Shown here piece after piece: positions 1 through 9,268 of a stretch of DNA of 64,000 nt (its first letter is position 1; every line of letters begins with the position of its first letter). Position numbers and translations under genes: made by a program. Under the pieces are notes generated by a model. It did no database searches. It had not been told where the DNA came from and was given only the letters and a program-made list of their open reading frames with translations. Source of the stretch: an uncultured Sulfitobacter sp. (GTDB lineage Bacteria; Pseudomonadota; Alphaproteobacteria; Rhodobacterales; Rhodobacteraceae); assembly GCA_947501805.1 (NCBI GenBank), contig CANMXJ010000002.1, positions 1 through 64,000 of the forward strand, read 5' to 3'.

Positions 1-216
1 CTGCTGGAAAACTACTACCTGCCCGGCGATCTCAGGGAACAGATCGATGCCTTCGTCGAGCATTACAACCACCGGCGCTATCATGAGAGCCTACAAAACC
101 TCACGCCCGCTGACGTCTACTTCGGACGCGGTGAAACCATTCTGAGACAACGGGAAAGGATCAAACAGAAGACCATCGAAACGCGACGCTTGCTTCACCG
201 CAAATCCGCCGCATAA
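1..216 (+). pseudogene. IS3-family transposase, C-terminal end (cut by window edge)
   Basis: The open frame from base 1 to the TAA at 214-216 encodes 71 residues typical of the end of an IS3-family OrfB integrase (rve superfamily). It has the HYN-x-RR-YHESL stretch, then LTPADVYFGR, and a basic tail rich in Arg and Lys. This is the part after the catalytic DDE core, so the active site lies outside the window. It cannot be told from here whether the element is intact. It is the only transposase sequence in the window. Confidence 0.85.
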
Positions 217-290
217 TCAAACCAAACAGATGTGCCAGACCCTCTCTTAGATCTCGCGGCCATCTGTCCCAAAATCCCTGACGACGGACA
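217..290 (+). repeat. Probable right end of the IS3-family element
   Basis: The 74 bases after the transposase stop end in GACGACGGACA at about 280-290. IS3-family elements normally close with a terminal inverted repeat ending in CA a short distance after orfB, and this sequence fits. The matching left repeat is outside the window, so the exact boundary and any target duplication cannot be checked. Confidence 0.35.
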
Positions 291-337
291 AGTTGAAACG
301 GCTATGGTCTTTGTCGAACGCTCATCGCTGAAAATGC

Positions 338-1210
338 CTATGTGGGCCGCATTTCTTGCGTCAAAACTTCAATGAGCTTGCGAACCCGTCTGGGAACAAA
401 GCGGTTGTCGGGTCGCACAATCCAGATGCCTTCCGGTTCGGGCTGAAAAGCCGACAAAACGGGGACCAACGTTCCGTCGTCAAGGTGCTGCTCAACGTAG
501 TAGTCAGGCAATTGAGCGATCCCCAAACCCCTCAGGACCATGCTAGTGATAGCGACACCGCTGTTACAGCGCGATTTGCCGCTGATCTGCTGATGTTTCG
601 CGGTGCCATTGTGCCCAAACCGCCATTGGCGGGCCGAACCTCGCAGGCAATTGTGGTTTCGCAGATCCGACGGCTCATTTGGGTGTCCGCAGCGCTTTAG
701 ATAATCAGGCGAGGCACAGGCCAGAAGGCAACGTTCACCAATCTTGCGCGCGATCAGAGATGAATCCGGAAATTCACCCAAACGTACCGCCAGATCGTAT
801 TTCCCTTCAATCAAATCAAACCTGTCATTCGATAGATCGAGATCAACCGACACCTTTGGATGAAGCAGCTGAAAGGTGGCAATTGCAGGCGCGATCACAC
901 GTTCGCCAAACTCCACCGCCGCAGTCATACGGATTTGACCGGTTAATCCAGCTTGTCGGTCGGTCAGTTCATCTTCGGCAGCGTTGAGCAGTCTTAACGC
1001 TTCTCGGCAATGTGCCAGATAGGTCTCTCCGTCCGGGTTCAGCGCGACATGCCGCGTTGTTCTGGTGAACAGTTTGACGCCAAGCCGGTCTTCAAGCTCG
1101 GAGATGCGCCGGCTGACACTGGCGACTGTTGTATTCAGCCTTTCCGCCGCAGCAGTGAAACTGCCCGTTTCAGCGACAGCTACGGCTTCATCGACACCAC
1201 GCCAGTTCAT
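338..1210 (-). CDS. LysR-family transcriptional regulator
   Basis: A 290-residue protein of standard LysR length. Residues 1-60 form the winged helix-turn-helix (AAAERLNTTVASVSRRI, then LGVKLFTRTTR). From about residue 90 it has the periplasmic-binding-protein-like effector domain, of the type seen in the large LysR group close to DsdC/AaeR-like proteins (FQLLHPKVSVDLDLSNDRFDL, then YDLAVRLG). It is divergent from the exported GlcG/HbpS-type protein, with a 94-base gap that holds a LysR-like palindrome at 1231-1251. The simplest reading is that it controls that neighbour and itself. The effector is unknown. Confidence 0.9.
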   Translation of the reverse strand: MNWRGVDEAVAVAETGSFTAAAERLNTTVASVSRRISELEDRLGVKLFTRTTRHVALNPDGETYLAHCREALRLLNAAEDELTDRQAGLTGQIRMTAAVEFGERVIAPAIATFQLLHPKVSVDLDLSNDRFDLIEGKYDLAVRLGEFPDSSLIARKIGERCLLACASPDYLKRCGHPNEPSDLRNHNCLRGSARQWRFGHNGTAKHQQISGKSRCNSGVAITSMVLRGLGIAQLPDYYVEQHLDDGTLVPVLSAFQPEPEGIWIVRPDNRFVPRRVRKLIEVLTQEMRPT

Positions 1211-1230
1211 TATTGCAAAATCGTAAAGGT

Positions 1231-1251
1231 AATTATCATCTTTTCATAATT
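1231..1251. promoter_or_regulatory. Candidate LysR operator
   Basis: Inverted repeat AATTAT-N9-ATAATT, which also satisfies the T-N11-A pattern of LysR boxes. It sits between the divergent LysR gene and the exported protein gene. It is seen in the sequence; assignment to this regulator is inferred from position. Confidence 0.5.
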
Positions 1252-1304
1252 ATCACCAATATCGGAATAATCTAGAACATTCTCATCAACGAAAGGAAAT
1301 GAGA

Positions 1305-2057
1305 ATGACACTTGCCAATCTAAAAACCACCGCCGCCGCGTTTGGGCTTGGCCTCTTGGCAACGCAGGCCGCCGCTGCAGGCTGTGACGCCCTGCCGGAT
1401 CATGCTGCCCTGACTGCAGCGCTGAAGGCCAGCACCGCCGCCACCTCAGAAACCGTCAATGGCGGTCTGGAGCTGAACATGTGGGCCAGCATCGTGGATC
1501 GTGACGGCACCGTCTGCGCTGTTGCCATGACAGGCGACAATCGTGGTGACCAATGGCCGGGCAGCCGGGTGATCTCGGCGCAAAAGGCCAATACCGCCAA
1601 CGCGTTCAGCCTGCCTGGTCTGGCACTCTCAACGGCTAACCTTTACTCGGCGACACAGCCCGGCGGCAGCCTGTTTGGTCTGCAATTTTCCAACCCTGTG
1701 AACCCACAGATCGCTTACGGCGGTGCCGAAAACTATGGCATGGAAAATGATCCACTGGTCGGGCAACAACCCGGCGGCGTAAATGTTTTTGGCGGCGGTC
1801 TGGCGCTTTATGATGCGGAAGGCGTGCTGCTTGGTGCGATTGGTGTCAGCGGTGATACGTCTTGTGCTGATCACAACATTGCATGGCGCACACGTGACGC
1901 ATTAGGCCTCGCAATCATTCCCGGCGGTGTTAGCGCAAATGGCGATGACGGCATCTTGTATGACATCACCGATGGTGCCAGCGCCTCTGGTTTTGGCCAC
2001 CCGACTTGTGGCGGGACGGAAAACACCATCGCAACAGAGATTGGCGCAGGACAGTAA
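1305..2057 (+). CDS. Exported GlcG/HbpS-family (heme-binding-like) protein
   Basis: A 250-residue protein with an N-terminal signal peptide (hydrophobic GLGLLATQ followed by an AAAAG cleavage region). The mature part resembles the GlcG/HbpS fold (DUF336): WASIVDRDGTVCAV near the start, AFS-LPGLALSTANLY, and GGLALYD-EGVLLGAIGVSGDTSCADHNIAWR near the end. In other bacteria the family binds heme or corrinoids or has no known ligand. Here it should be periplasmic. Two ATGs are in frame, at 1299 and 1305. The AAAGGA at 1292-1297 is only one base from the first but seven bases from the second, so 1305 is preferred. Divergent from the LysR gene. Confidence 0.8.
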   Translation: MTLANLKTTAAAFGLGLLATQAAAAGCDALPDHAALTAALKASTAATSETVNGGLELNMWASIVDRDGTVCAVAMTGDNRGDQWPGSRVISAQKANTANAFSLPGLALSTANLYSATQPGGSLFGLQFSNPVNPQIAYGGAENYGMENDPLVGQQPGGVNVFGGGLALYDAEGVLLGAIGVSGDTSCADHNIAWRTRDALGLAIIPGGVSANGDDGILYDITDGASASGFGHPTCGGTENTIATEIGAGQ

Positions 2058-2943
2058 TCTGCCTGCATCAAAGCTATGGGTACTGATCAAAGGTCGCGCG
2101 GTTTGCTCTGAGCGACATTATGTCTTTGGCTGCAATTGCATGTCCAAGCGCTGTGTAATTGGACGATTAAGCCTTGGCCACGTCTTTCATCGCGGCCTCG
2201 TCCGAATACCGTTTCCAAGGCAATTTTTGGGGCTCTCTCGGCACCTTCGCCGCAGCTTAAACGAAGGACCGCTTTCAGTTCTGGGTCAGATATGCTTGAC
2301 GTTTGGGTCAGAATTTAATGACGTGATTTTCCCATTTCTTGAGGTTTTGGACGCTGAAAGAGTCAAAGCTTCGTGACGTTCCACAGCCTTATAATTTCTA
2401 ATTTTTAACATGATGACGGCGTTAATTGCTAATATGGCCCCTTCATTGCATTTGCCATACATGAACAATGCTGAAATCTCACGGAATACTATCGGTGAAG
2501 CAATGTCGTAAGGTGGTCTGGTAAGGATGGGTAGTATGATACGATGTATCAAACGGTGCTGGTCTCTTTTTGAATTGGCCTGAATCTAAAGTTTTTTCCC
2601 TCAACTGAGAGGCTTGTGGATGAAACAACCAGTTGGAAGTCAAAGACCCATATGCCGGATGGCACCTCGTAAGGGGTCTTGCGGTGATGTCGGTCTTCAA
2701 AACCAAATCGCTTGAGCTAACCTTGTCCGAGATCGCTGCGTAACTGATAGTCACCGTTTTCCCGTATTCGCGCGCTGGTGAGAGGCGACAACGTGTAGCA
2801 GGGTATAGGTCCGGCTCGGTGATGGCTATTGCGCCAGCTTCGGGCCGCTGGAAACCGCGCGAGGCGGACCGGTAGGCGAAGGCACTCTGGTGGTGTACCG
2901 AAACGTCGGATCGCAATCCGACGTAGGAGTCGCCCTGAGAGGG
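2058..2943. other. No recognisable gene (886 bases)
   Basis: Open frames exist on both strands here, but none has a ribosome site with a plausible protein, and I recognise no domain in them. The right end holds a hairpin (2903-2924) and the short GCCCT-GAG-AGGGC hairpin directly after the nbaC stop. The stretch may be the scar of lost genes, or it may be long untranslated sequence. I cannot choose between these. Confidence 0.5.
2903..2943 (-). terminator. Stem-loops after nbaC
   Basis: Read on the minus strand, the nbaC stop is followed at once by the CCCTCTCAGGG hairpin. Next comes a perfect 9-bp stem, ACGTCGGAT at 2903-2911 pairing with ATCCGACGT at 2916-2924, with a 4-base loop. Only three T follow, so it is at best a weak intrinsic terminator or an mRNA 3'-end structure. 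Confidence 0.5.
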
Positions 2944-3519
<576 letters not shown>

Positions 3520-3558
3520 TTAGCATTAAAAGCAAAGAAATTTAGAACTGCTCGTCGG

Positions 3559-4512
3559 TCACAGCTTCAAGCCGCATCCTTCAAAAGCGCTGCGAATTTC
3601 TACTTTCTCTGCGTCAGTTAATTCCAGCATAGGCCTGCGCACGCGGCCACCTCTTTGACCCAAGAGTTCTTGCCAGTACTTGCCAAATGCGGTTGGCTTG
3701 TCTGCAGGTTTCGATTTTTTCATAGCATCGCGCACAGGTTCAAGGCTATCGCGCACTTTGCGGGCTTCCTCAAACTTACCTTCGAACGCAAGCTGGGTGT
3801 ATTCGTGCATCCGCATGTCTTTGGCTGTTTGCAACTGATAGGGTGGCGACGAGCAGAGATACAGCCGCCAGCCAAGCTCTTCGATGTTATCCAGCCAGTC
3901 ATCCTCAAGCGAGGTAGAGACCTGAATTTTGTCGCCAATCATGTGGTGTAGTTTCACATACATCTCACGCGGGACGGAATATTTGATGGCAACGATGTTG
4001 GGAAGTTCGGCGATGCGGGCGCATTCTTCGGGCTGCATCAGATAGCCGCTGTCAGGGTGACTCCACATGGCGATACCGATATCCAACTGGTCGCAAAAGG
4101 TCTTGTAATATTGATATAAAACTTCGCCGCGATCATGCACAAAACTTAGCACAGGCGCATGAACCACGATGTAATCCGCACCACAGTCCTGCGCAAAGTG
4201 GGCCAGTTCGAGTGCAGTATCCATGTTCTGATCGGACACTGAAACGATAACACCAGCCTTGCCCGCACATTCATCCACCGCGATTTCAATGTTACGCTTG
4301 CGCTCTGCCACGCTCATCGAGAAAAACTCGCCCTGCTTGCCCGCCACAAACAGGCCTTGGATTTTCAGATCGTCGATCCAGTGACGGATGTTGGACCGCA
4401 ACCCGGCTTCATCCAAAGATAGGTCTTCGTTAAAAGGGTTCAGGGCCGCGGCCCAAATGCCGGTCATATTCTCACGCGCATAGGCTTTGGCGTCATGTTT
4501 AGTATATTTCAT
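3559..4512 (-). CDS. Dihydrodipicolinate synthase/N-acetylneuraminate lyase-family aldolase
   Basis: A 317-residue class I aldolase of the DapA/NanA family. The Schiff-base lysine is Lys177 in NIVAIKYS. The usual GTTGE loop reads GKQGE (residues 58-62), which argues against true dihydrodipicolinate synthase and for a catabolic lyase or hydratase-aldolase. The frame is open up to 4581, but the start at 4512 begins with the conserved protein (MKYTKHDAKAY) and has an AGG about 10 bases upstream. It is first in a unit with nbaC, behind operator 4597-4617. In this setting it could act on a ring-cleavage product of 3-hydroxyanthranilate. That role is inferred; the substrate is unknown. Confidence 0.85.
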   Translation of the reverse strand: MKYTKHDAKAYARENMTGIWAAALNPFNEDLSLDEAGLRSNIRHWIDDLKIQGLFVAGKQGEFFSMSVAERKRNIEIAVDECAGKAGVIVSVSDQNMDTALELAHFAQDCGADYIVVHAPVLSFVHDRGEVLYQYYKTFCDQLDIGIAMWSHPDSGYLMQPEECARIAELPNIVAIKYSVPREMYVKLHHMIGDKIQVSTSLEDDWLDNIEELGWRLYLCSSPPYQLQTAKDMRMHEYTQLAFEGKFEEARKVRDSLEPVRDAMKKSKPADKPTAFGKYWQELLGQRGGRVRRPMLELTDAEKVEIRSAFEGCGLKL

Positions 4513-4596
4513 GGGTCGGACCTGTTCTGAAAAACCTGTGTTCTGCCTCAGAAGGCCGTATCGGAGCGATCTTGCCAACATGAAACAGAAAAATTA

Positions 4597-4617
4597 GATA
4601 TCAAAAATTCCTATACC
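4597..4617. promoter_or_regulatory. Candidate LysR operator, shared type with 6389-6411
   Basis: GATAT-N11-ATACC in the gap between the divergent dapA-like and aspartate-dehydrogenase-like genes. It matches the better palindrome at 6389-6411 (GGTAT-N11-ATACC) in nine of ten arm positions and in the 11-base spacing. The obvious candidate binder is the LysR protein encoded at 5440-6384. Confidence 0.6.
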
Positions 4618-4666
4618 CAAACTCCCTCAATTTCGTTTAGATCGGGGGCAAAAGGAGGATTGCGAG

Positions 4667-5443
4667 ATGAAAGTAGGTTTGATCGGCAAGGGTGCGATTG
4701 CAAGCTATGTGCAAAACGCGCTGGAAAGCCGACCCCATAGCATTGACGCAATTCTGGTGCGTCCAAGCCGCGTTACGGAAAACCCAGGTCTCTATGTGGG
4801 GTCGGTTCAGGATTTTCCCGATGACCTTGATCTGGTGATTGATTGCGCCGGGCACGCGGCCCTTGCGGCACATGGTCCTGCTATTTTAGCGCGTGGGATC
4901 GACATGATTACCGTCTCCTTGGGGGCTTTGGCAGATCAAGAAGTCTTTCAAACGCTAGAGGAAGCAGCCCGCAAGAGTGGTGCGAAACTGCACCTCGCAA
5001 GCGGCGCGATTGGGGCTCTGGATTGTTTGCAAGCGGCCGATATCGGGACGTTGGAACAGGTTACATATGTTGGCCGCAAACCTCCTGCCGGATGGCGCGG
5101 TTCAGCTGCGGAGAAAAAGATTGATCTTGCTGGGCTAAAGGCCGGTGCACAAACCCATTTTGAGGGAAGCGCCCGCGAAGCAGCCCTTGCCTATCCGAAG
5201 AACGCAAATGTTGCCGCAGCCGTTGCGCTTGCTGGCATCGGGTTTGACAAAACGACAGTCCGTCTGATCGCAGACGCGGATGTCGGTGCAAACATTCACG
5301 AGGTTGAGGCCAAGGGCGATTTTGGATCGTTTGCCTTCCGGATCAGCGGGCAATCGTTGCCTGACAACCCCCGCAGTTCAGCCCTCGCCGCGATGAGTGT
5401 GATCAGCAAGCTGGACGCGCTTAATGCAGTGATCACGCTATGA
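4667..5443 (+). CDS. L-aspartate dehydrogenase-family protein
   Basis: A 258-residue NAD(P)-dependent oxidoreductase of the aspartate dehydrogenase (NadX-type) family. Characterised members interconvert L-aspartate and iminoaspartate. The N-terminus has the Rossmann start VGLIGKGAIA, and DLVIDCAGHAAL closes the nucleotide domain. The C-terminal domain has the conserved YPKNANVAAAVALAG segment. An AAAGGAGG ribosome site lies just upstream. The ATGA overlap at 5440-5443 couples it to the LysR gene. In NAD synthesis such enzymes feed quinolinate synthase. Here it sits beside enzymes that make the quinolinate precursor ACMS, so either NAD supply or a reductive/deaminating catabolic step is possible. 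Confidence 0.85.
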   Translation: MKVGLIGKGAIASYVQNALESRPHSIDAILVRPSRVTENPGLYVGSVQDFPDDLDLVIDCAGHAALAAHGPAILARGIDMITVSLGALADQEVFQTLEEAARKSGAKLHLASGAIGALDCLQAADIGTLEQVTYVGRKPPAGWRGSAAEKKIDLAGLKAGAQTHFEGSAREAALAYPKNANVAAAVALAGIGFDKTTVRLIADADVGANIHEVEAKGDFGSFAFRISGQSLPDNPRSSALAAMSVISKLDALNAVITL

Positions 5444-6384
5444 TCGCCAAACATTCCCGCATCGTGGACCGTGCGTTGACACGGCTAAAGTTGCGCCAAT
5501 TGCGGCTGTTGGTTGCGGTCGGTAGTCATGGCAATATTCAGAATGCAGCCCGCGAATTGGGCATATCGCAACCTGCTGCGACCAAGATGATACAAGACCT
5601 CGAAATTGACTTTGAGGTGAAACTATTCACACGCACCAATCGCGGCGTTGTGCCTACCGTCTTTGGCGACACGCTGATCCGGCATGGCAAGTTGATCTTT
5701 GCGCAGGTGTCCAGCGCGGCGCAGGAATTGGATGATCTGAACGAGGGCAACAGCGGGCGGGTTGTTGTCGGCACGTTGCTTGCTGCCTCGACCAAACTCC
5801 TGCCTGCCGCAATTGCAACTGTGCTGCGCGACCGCCCCAAGATTGCGATCAAGATTAACGAGGGAACCAATGAAATTCTGATGCCTGCGCTGCTATCCGG
5901 TGAAATTGATCTGGTCGTGGGGCGGCTTCCGTCGCACCGGCATCGGGATAAACTGAAACAGGAAAAGCTTTTTGATGATCGTGTTACGGCCGTTGTTGGC
6001 AATGATCATCCGTTGGCGCAAATCAAAGCGCTGCCCTTTGATCAAATCAAACCGTTTGGCTGGATATTGCCCCCGCCCGAAACAACCCTGCGCCGCCAGA
6101 TTGACCAGTTTTTTATCAGCCAGGGTCAATATGCGCCGCCTTTTGCCATCGAGTCGGTTTCCTATCTGGCCAATAGGGCGCTCTTGCAGTCAAGCGACTG
6201 GATCGGGTTATTGCCTGCTGAAGTGGTCCAGCAAGATGTCGAGAATGGTTATTTGACGGCCCTTGATTGGGATGTCCCGTTTGGCCAAAGTCCCATCGGC
6301 CTGACCTACCGAAGCGACAACAGTCTTTCTCCTGCCGGACATGCCTTCAAAGACGCTTTGCACGACGTCGCAAAAGAAAGATGA
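5440..6384 (+). CDS. LysR-family regulator of the kynurenine island
   Basis: A 314-residue LysR protein with an N-terminal helix-turn-helix at about residues 20-75 (LRLLVAVGSHGNIQNAARELGISQPAATKMIQ) and an effector domain from about residue 100. The longer leader and the sequence VVVGTLLAASTKLLPAAI place it in the GbpR/PcaQ-like branch. It overlaps the upstream aspDH gene by ATGA. It is followed by a 103-base gap with a strong palindrome (6389-6411) before the aldehyde dehydrogenase gene, and a matching palindrome precedes the divergent units at 4597-4617. It is therefore the likely common regulator. Inducer unknown; kynurenine or 3-hydroxyanthranilate are candidates. Confidence 0.9.
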   Translation: MIAKHSRIVDRALTRLKLRQLRLLVAVGSHGNIQNAARELGISQPAATKMIQDLEIDFEVKLFTRTNRGVVPTVFGDTLIRHGKLIFAQVSSAAQELDDLNEGNSGRVVVGTLLAASTKLLPAAIATVLRDRPKIAIKINEGTNEILMPALLSGEIDLVVGRLPSHRHRDKLKQEKLFDDRVTAVVGNDHPLAQIKALPFDQIKPFGWILPPPETTLRRQIDQFFISQGQYAPPFAIESVSYLANRALLQSSDWIGLLPAEVVQQDVENGYLTALDWDVPFGQSPIGLTYRSDNSLSPAGHAFKDALHDVAKER

Positions 6385-6388
6385 TGCT

Positions 6389-6411
6389 TGGTATTCGTGA
6401 AATTGATACCA
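6389..6411. promoter_or_regulatory. Candidate LysR operator before the aldehyde dehydrogenase gene
   Basis: Perfect palindromic arms TGGTAT-N11-ATACCA just after the lysR stop, about 75 bases before the next start. It fits the T-N11-A rule. Arms and spacing are repeated at 4597-4617. Confidence 0.65.
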
Positions 6412-6487
6412 GTATCCACTCAATTCACTTGAAATAGTGTCCAGCATTGCATGATCTGGAGCGGATAAACCAAGGAGTGCGAGAGTT

Positions 6488-7918
6488 ATGTATCCTGAGC
6501 TAAAACTTTTTATTGCTGGTGAATGGCGCAGCGCACGCCGGGATATGCCCGTGGTTAACCCCGCGACAGAGGAAGAACTCGGACGTTTGCCCTGCGCTGG
6601 GATAAGTGACCTTGATGATGCACTGGAAGCTGCTGAAAAAGGATTTCGCATCTGGAGTGCGACCTCCCCGCGCGAGCGTGGCGATACCATTCTGAGGGCT
6701 GCTGCTCTCATGCGGGAGCGCCAGGAAGAGATTGCGCAGTCGATCACCCTGGAGCATGGCAAGCCGCTTGCACAGGCCCGTTTGGAAGTGATCCGCGGCG
6801 CTGAATTCTTTGAATGGGATGCAGGCGAAGCTATGCGCACTTATGGCCGAATTATTCCCGCTGCACGCGGTCATAAATTCTCTGTTCATCACCAGCCCAT
6901 CGGTGTGGTCGCGGCTTTCTCCCCGTGGAATTTCCCGATGAGCCAGCCTGCGCGCAAGATTGCAGGGGCGCTGGCTTCTGGCTGCTCGATCATCCTTAAG
7001 GCCGCTGAAGAAACGCCTGCCGGAGCGCTCCACATTGCGCGGGCCTTTGAGGATGCCGGACTGCCTGCGGGTGTGCTGAACCTTGTGTTCGGCGATCCTG
7101 CCGAAATCTCCGGCCATCTGATCCCTCAAGACCCTGTGCGGCTTGTGGCTTTCACAGGGTCGACACCCGTTGGCCGCCATCTGACAACACTTGCATCCGA
7201 GAATATGACATCCGTGCTGATGGAACTTGGCGGCCATGCGCCTGTCATTGTGTGTGAAGACACTGACGTCACTGCGGCGGCCACTTCTGGTGCCATTCGC
7301 AAAATGCGCAACGCAGGTCAGGTCTGTACATCGCCCACGCGGTTTTTTGTCAATGAAACGATCTTTGATGAATTCACAGACACATTTGTGGAGCGGGCGG
7401 CTCAGACAGTTGTGGGCAATGGCATGGACGATGGTGTCGAAATGGGACCACTGGCAAATGACCGCCGCGTGCCCGCATTGACCGCGCTTGTCGAAGACGC
7501 GCGTGCCAAAGGCGCAACTGTTGCAACGGGTGGCGCACGTCTTGGCGATACGGGATATTTCTTTGAGCCAACCGTGTTGGTCAACGTCCCTGACGACGCC
7601 CGCATTATGCAGGAAGAACCCTTTGGACCAATTGCCGTCGTCAACCCTGTAACATCCCTTGACGATGCTATCACTCGCGCCAATTCAGTGCCTTACGGTC
7701 TTGCCGGTTACGCCTTTACCAATCGCGCGGATTACATCGACCGGATGATTGACGAGGTTGAAGTCGGTAATCTGTCGATCAACACGCTTGAGGCTTCCAT
7801 GCCCGAAACACCATTTGGCGGGGTAAAATCCAGTGGCTATGGTCGCGAAGGTGGCTCCGAGGGCCTCGACAACTACATGACTATCAAGAACGTGTGGCAT
7901 TCATCGAAGATTGTATGA
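6488..7918 (+). CDS. NAD(P)-dependent aldehyde dehydrogenase (semialdehyde type)
   Basis: A 476-residue ALDH-superfamily enzyme, full length. Catalytic residues are all visible: Asn148 (PWNFP), Lys171, Glu246 (MELGGHAP) and the nucleophile Cys280 (NAGQVCTS). EEPFGPI and the C-terminal FGGVKSSGYGREGG are also present. It is closest in style to succinate-semialdehyde/aminomuconate-semialdehyde dehydrogenases. In this island, oxidation of 2-aminomuconate semialdehyde or of ACMS itself is a reasonable guess. An AAGGAG site precedes the ATG, and kynU follows 36 bases later on the same strand. Exact substrate not determinable from sequence. Confidence 0.88.
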   Translation: MYPELKLFIAGEWRSARRDMPVVNPATEEELGRLPCAGISDLDDALEAAEKGFRIWSATSPRERGDTILRAAALMRERQEEIAQSITLEHGKPLAQARLEVIRGAEFFEWDAGEAMRTYGRIIPAARGHKFSVHHQPIGVVAAFSPWNFPMSQPARKIAGALASGCSIILKAAEETPAGALHIARAFEDAGLPAGVLNLVFGDPAEISGHLIPQDPVRLVAFTGSTPVGRHLTTLASENMTSVLMELGGHAPVIVCEDTDVTAAATSGAIRKMRNAGQVCTSPTRFFVNETIFDEFTDTFVERAAQTVVGNGMDDGVEMGPLANDRRVPALTALVEDARAKGATVATGGARLGDTGYFFEPTVLVNVPDDARIMQEEPFGPIAVVNPVTSLDDAITRANSVPYGLAGYAFTNRADYIDRMIDEVEVGNLSINTLEASMPETPFGGVKSSGYGREGGSEGLDNYMTIKNVWHSSKIV

Positions 7919-7954
7919 CGTTACCGAAAAACACCGAGCATCAGGAATAGAACA

Positions 7955-9211
7955 TTGAACGCTACTGTAGAAAAAATCACCCGCGCCGATACTGAAAAAA
8001 TGGATGGCGCTGATCCCATTGCGCACCTTCGGGACCGGTTCGAACTGCCCAAGGATGATATCTATCTGGATGGCAATTCCCTTGGCGCATTGCCGCATGG
8101 AGTGATGGAGCGGTTGGAACGCGCCGTGAAAAAGGAATGGGGCCAAGGGTTGATCCGCAGTTGGAACGACGCTGATTGGTATCCTGCGCCGCAGCGTGCA
8201 GGTGCTGCGATTGCCCGTTTGATTGGTGCCGAAGCAGACGAGGTGATCGTATGCGACTCAATCTCGGTAAACTTGTACAAGCTTCTGGTTGGTGCGCTGC
8301 GCATGCGTAAAGATCGCAAGATCATCATTTCGGAAATCGGTAACTTCCCCACGGACGTCTATATCAACGCCGAAGTGGCCGAGATGATGGGCTGCGAGTT
8401 GCGCTGTGTCCTGCCTGAAGATGTTGAGAAGGCCATTGAAGACGCGGGTCAAAACCTCGCGCTCGTTCAACTGACCCATATTCATTACAAGTCCGGTCGG
8501 GTGTATGACATGGCCGGGATCACCAAGCAGGCGCAAGCCCTTGGCGGGTTGGTGATCTGGGATTTGGCGCATTCTGCCGGAACATATCCTGTCCAACTGA
8601 ATGCATGTAATGCGGATTTCGCCGTTGGGTGCGGCTACAAATATCTGAACGGTGGACCGGGTGCGCCGGCCTTTGTGTTTGTGGCCAAGCGTCATCTCGC
8701 GGAGATGAACCAGCCCTTGCGCGGCTGGCACGGACATGCCGAACCTTTCAGCTTTACCCAAGACTACAAACCCCATGCGGGCATCGAACAGATGCTGACG
8801 GGAACGGCGTCACAACTGGCCACGCTGGCGTTGGAAACCGCGCTTGAGGTATTCAAAGATGTGGACATGAACGTTCTGCGCCAAAAGAACATGGCACTGG
8901 GTGATTTGTTCATTGCATTAGTTGAGCAGGAGCTTGGCGGTATGGGGTTTGAGCTTGCCAGTCCGAAAGAGGCAGAAGCGCGTGGCTCTCAGGTGTCGCT
9001 GACCCATGAGAATGGCTATGCAATCATGCAGGCAGTTATTGCACGCGGCGTCGTTGGCGACTTCCGCGCCCCTGATATTCTACGGTTCGGCTTTGCTGCG
9101 CCCTATGTACGCTACGTCGATATGTGGGACGCTGTAGCGCATATTCGCGAGGTGATGGAAACCAAGGAGTGGGATCGCCCGGAATTCAAGGAACGTCGCG
9201 CTGTTACCTGA
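7955..9211 (+). CDS. kynU: Kynureninase
   Basis: A 418-residue fold-type I PLP enzyme that cleaves kynurenine or 3-hydroxykynurenine to (3-hydroxy)anthranilate and alanine. PLP-binding Lys229 is in CGYKYLNGGPG, Asp203 in WDLAHSAG, and YLDGNSLG starts the domain as in all kynureninases. The start is TTG at 7955: AGGA at 7943-7946 is correctly spaced for it, and the first in-frame ATG (8000) would lose only a variable leader. It follows the aldehyde dehydrogenase gene and probably shares its transcript. No tryptophan dioxygenase, formamidase or kynurenine monooxygenase is in the window. Confidence 0.95.
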   Translation: MNATVEKITRADTEKMDGADPIAHLRDRFELPKDDIYLDGNSLGALPHGVMERLERAVKKEWGQGLIRSWNDADWYPAPQRAGAAIARLIGAEADEVIVCDSISVNLYKLLVGALRMRKDRKIIISEIGNFPTDVYINAEVAEMMGCELRCVLPEDVEKAIEDAGQNLALVQLTHIHYKSGRVYDMAGITKQAQALGGLVIWDLAHSAGTYPVQLNACNADFAVGCGYKYLNGGPGAPAFVFVAKRHLAEMNQPLRGWHGHAEPFSFTQDYKPHAGIEQMLTGTASQLATLALETALEVFKDVDMNVLRQKNMALGDLFIALVEQELGGMGFELASPKEAEARGSQVSLTHENGYAIMQAVIARGVVGDFRAPDILRFGFAAPYVRYVDMWDAVAHIREVMETKEWDRPEFKERRAVT

Positions 9212-9232
9212 TACCGATACAGATGCACCAAC

Positions 9233-9259
9233 ATCCAACGCGTGTAGTGCGCGTTGGAT
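9233..9259. terminator. Bidirectional terminator hairpin, kynU / sulfatase
   Basis: Perfect 10-bp stem ATCCAACGCG (9233-9242) with CGCGTTGGAT (9250-9259) and a 7-base loop, placed between two convergent genes. There is no long T-run on either side, so efficiency is uncertain. Confidence 0.65.
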
Positions 9260-9268
9260 ACAGGTTTC

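Noticed and set aside
2479..2916. Long minus-strand open frame (145 codons) between the exported protein and nbaC
   Set aside because: No ribosome site, no recognisable domain, and it spans the hairpin region after nbaC. Other frames of similar length cross it. I treat it as chance.
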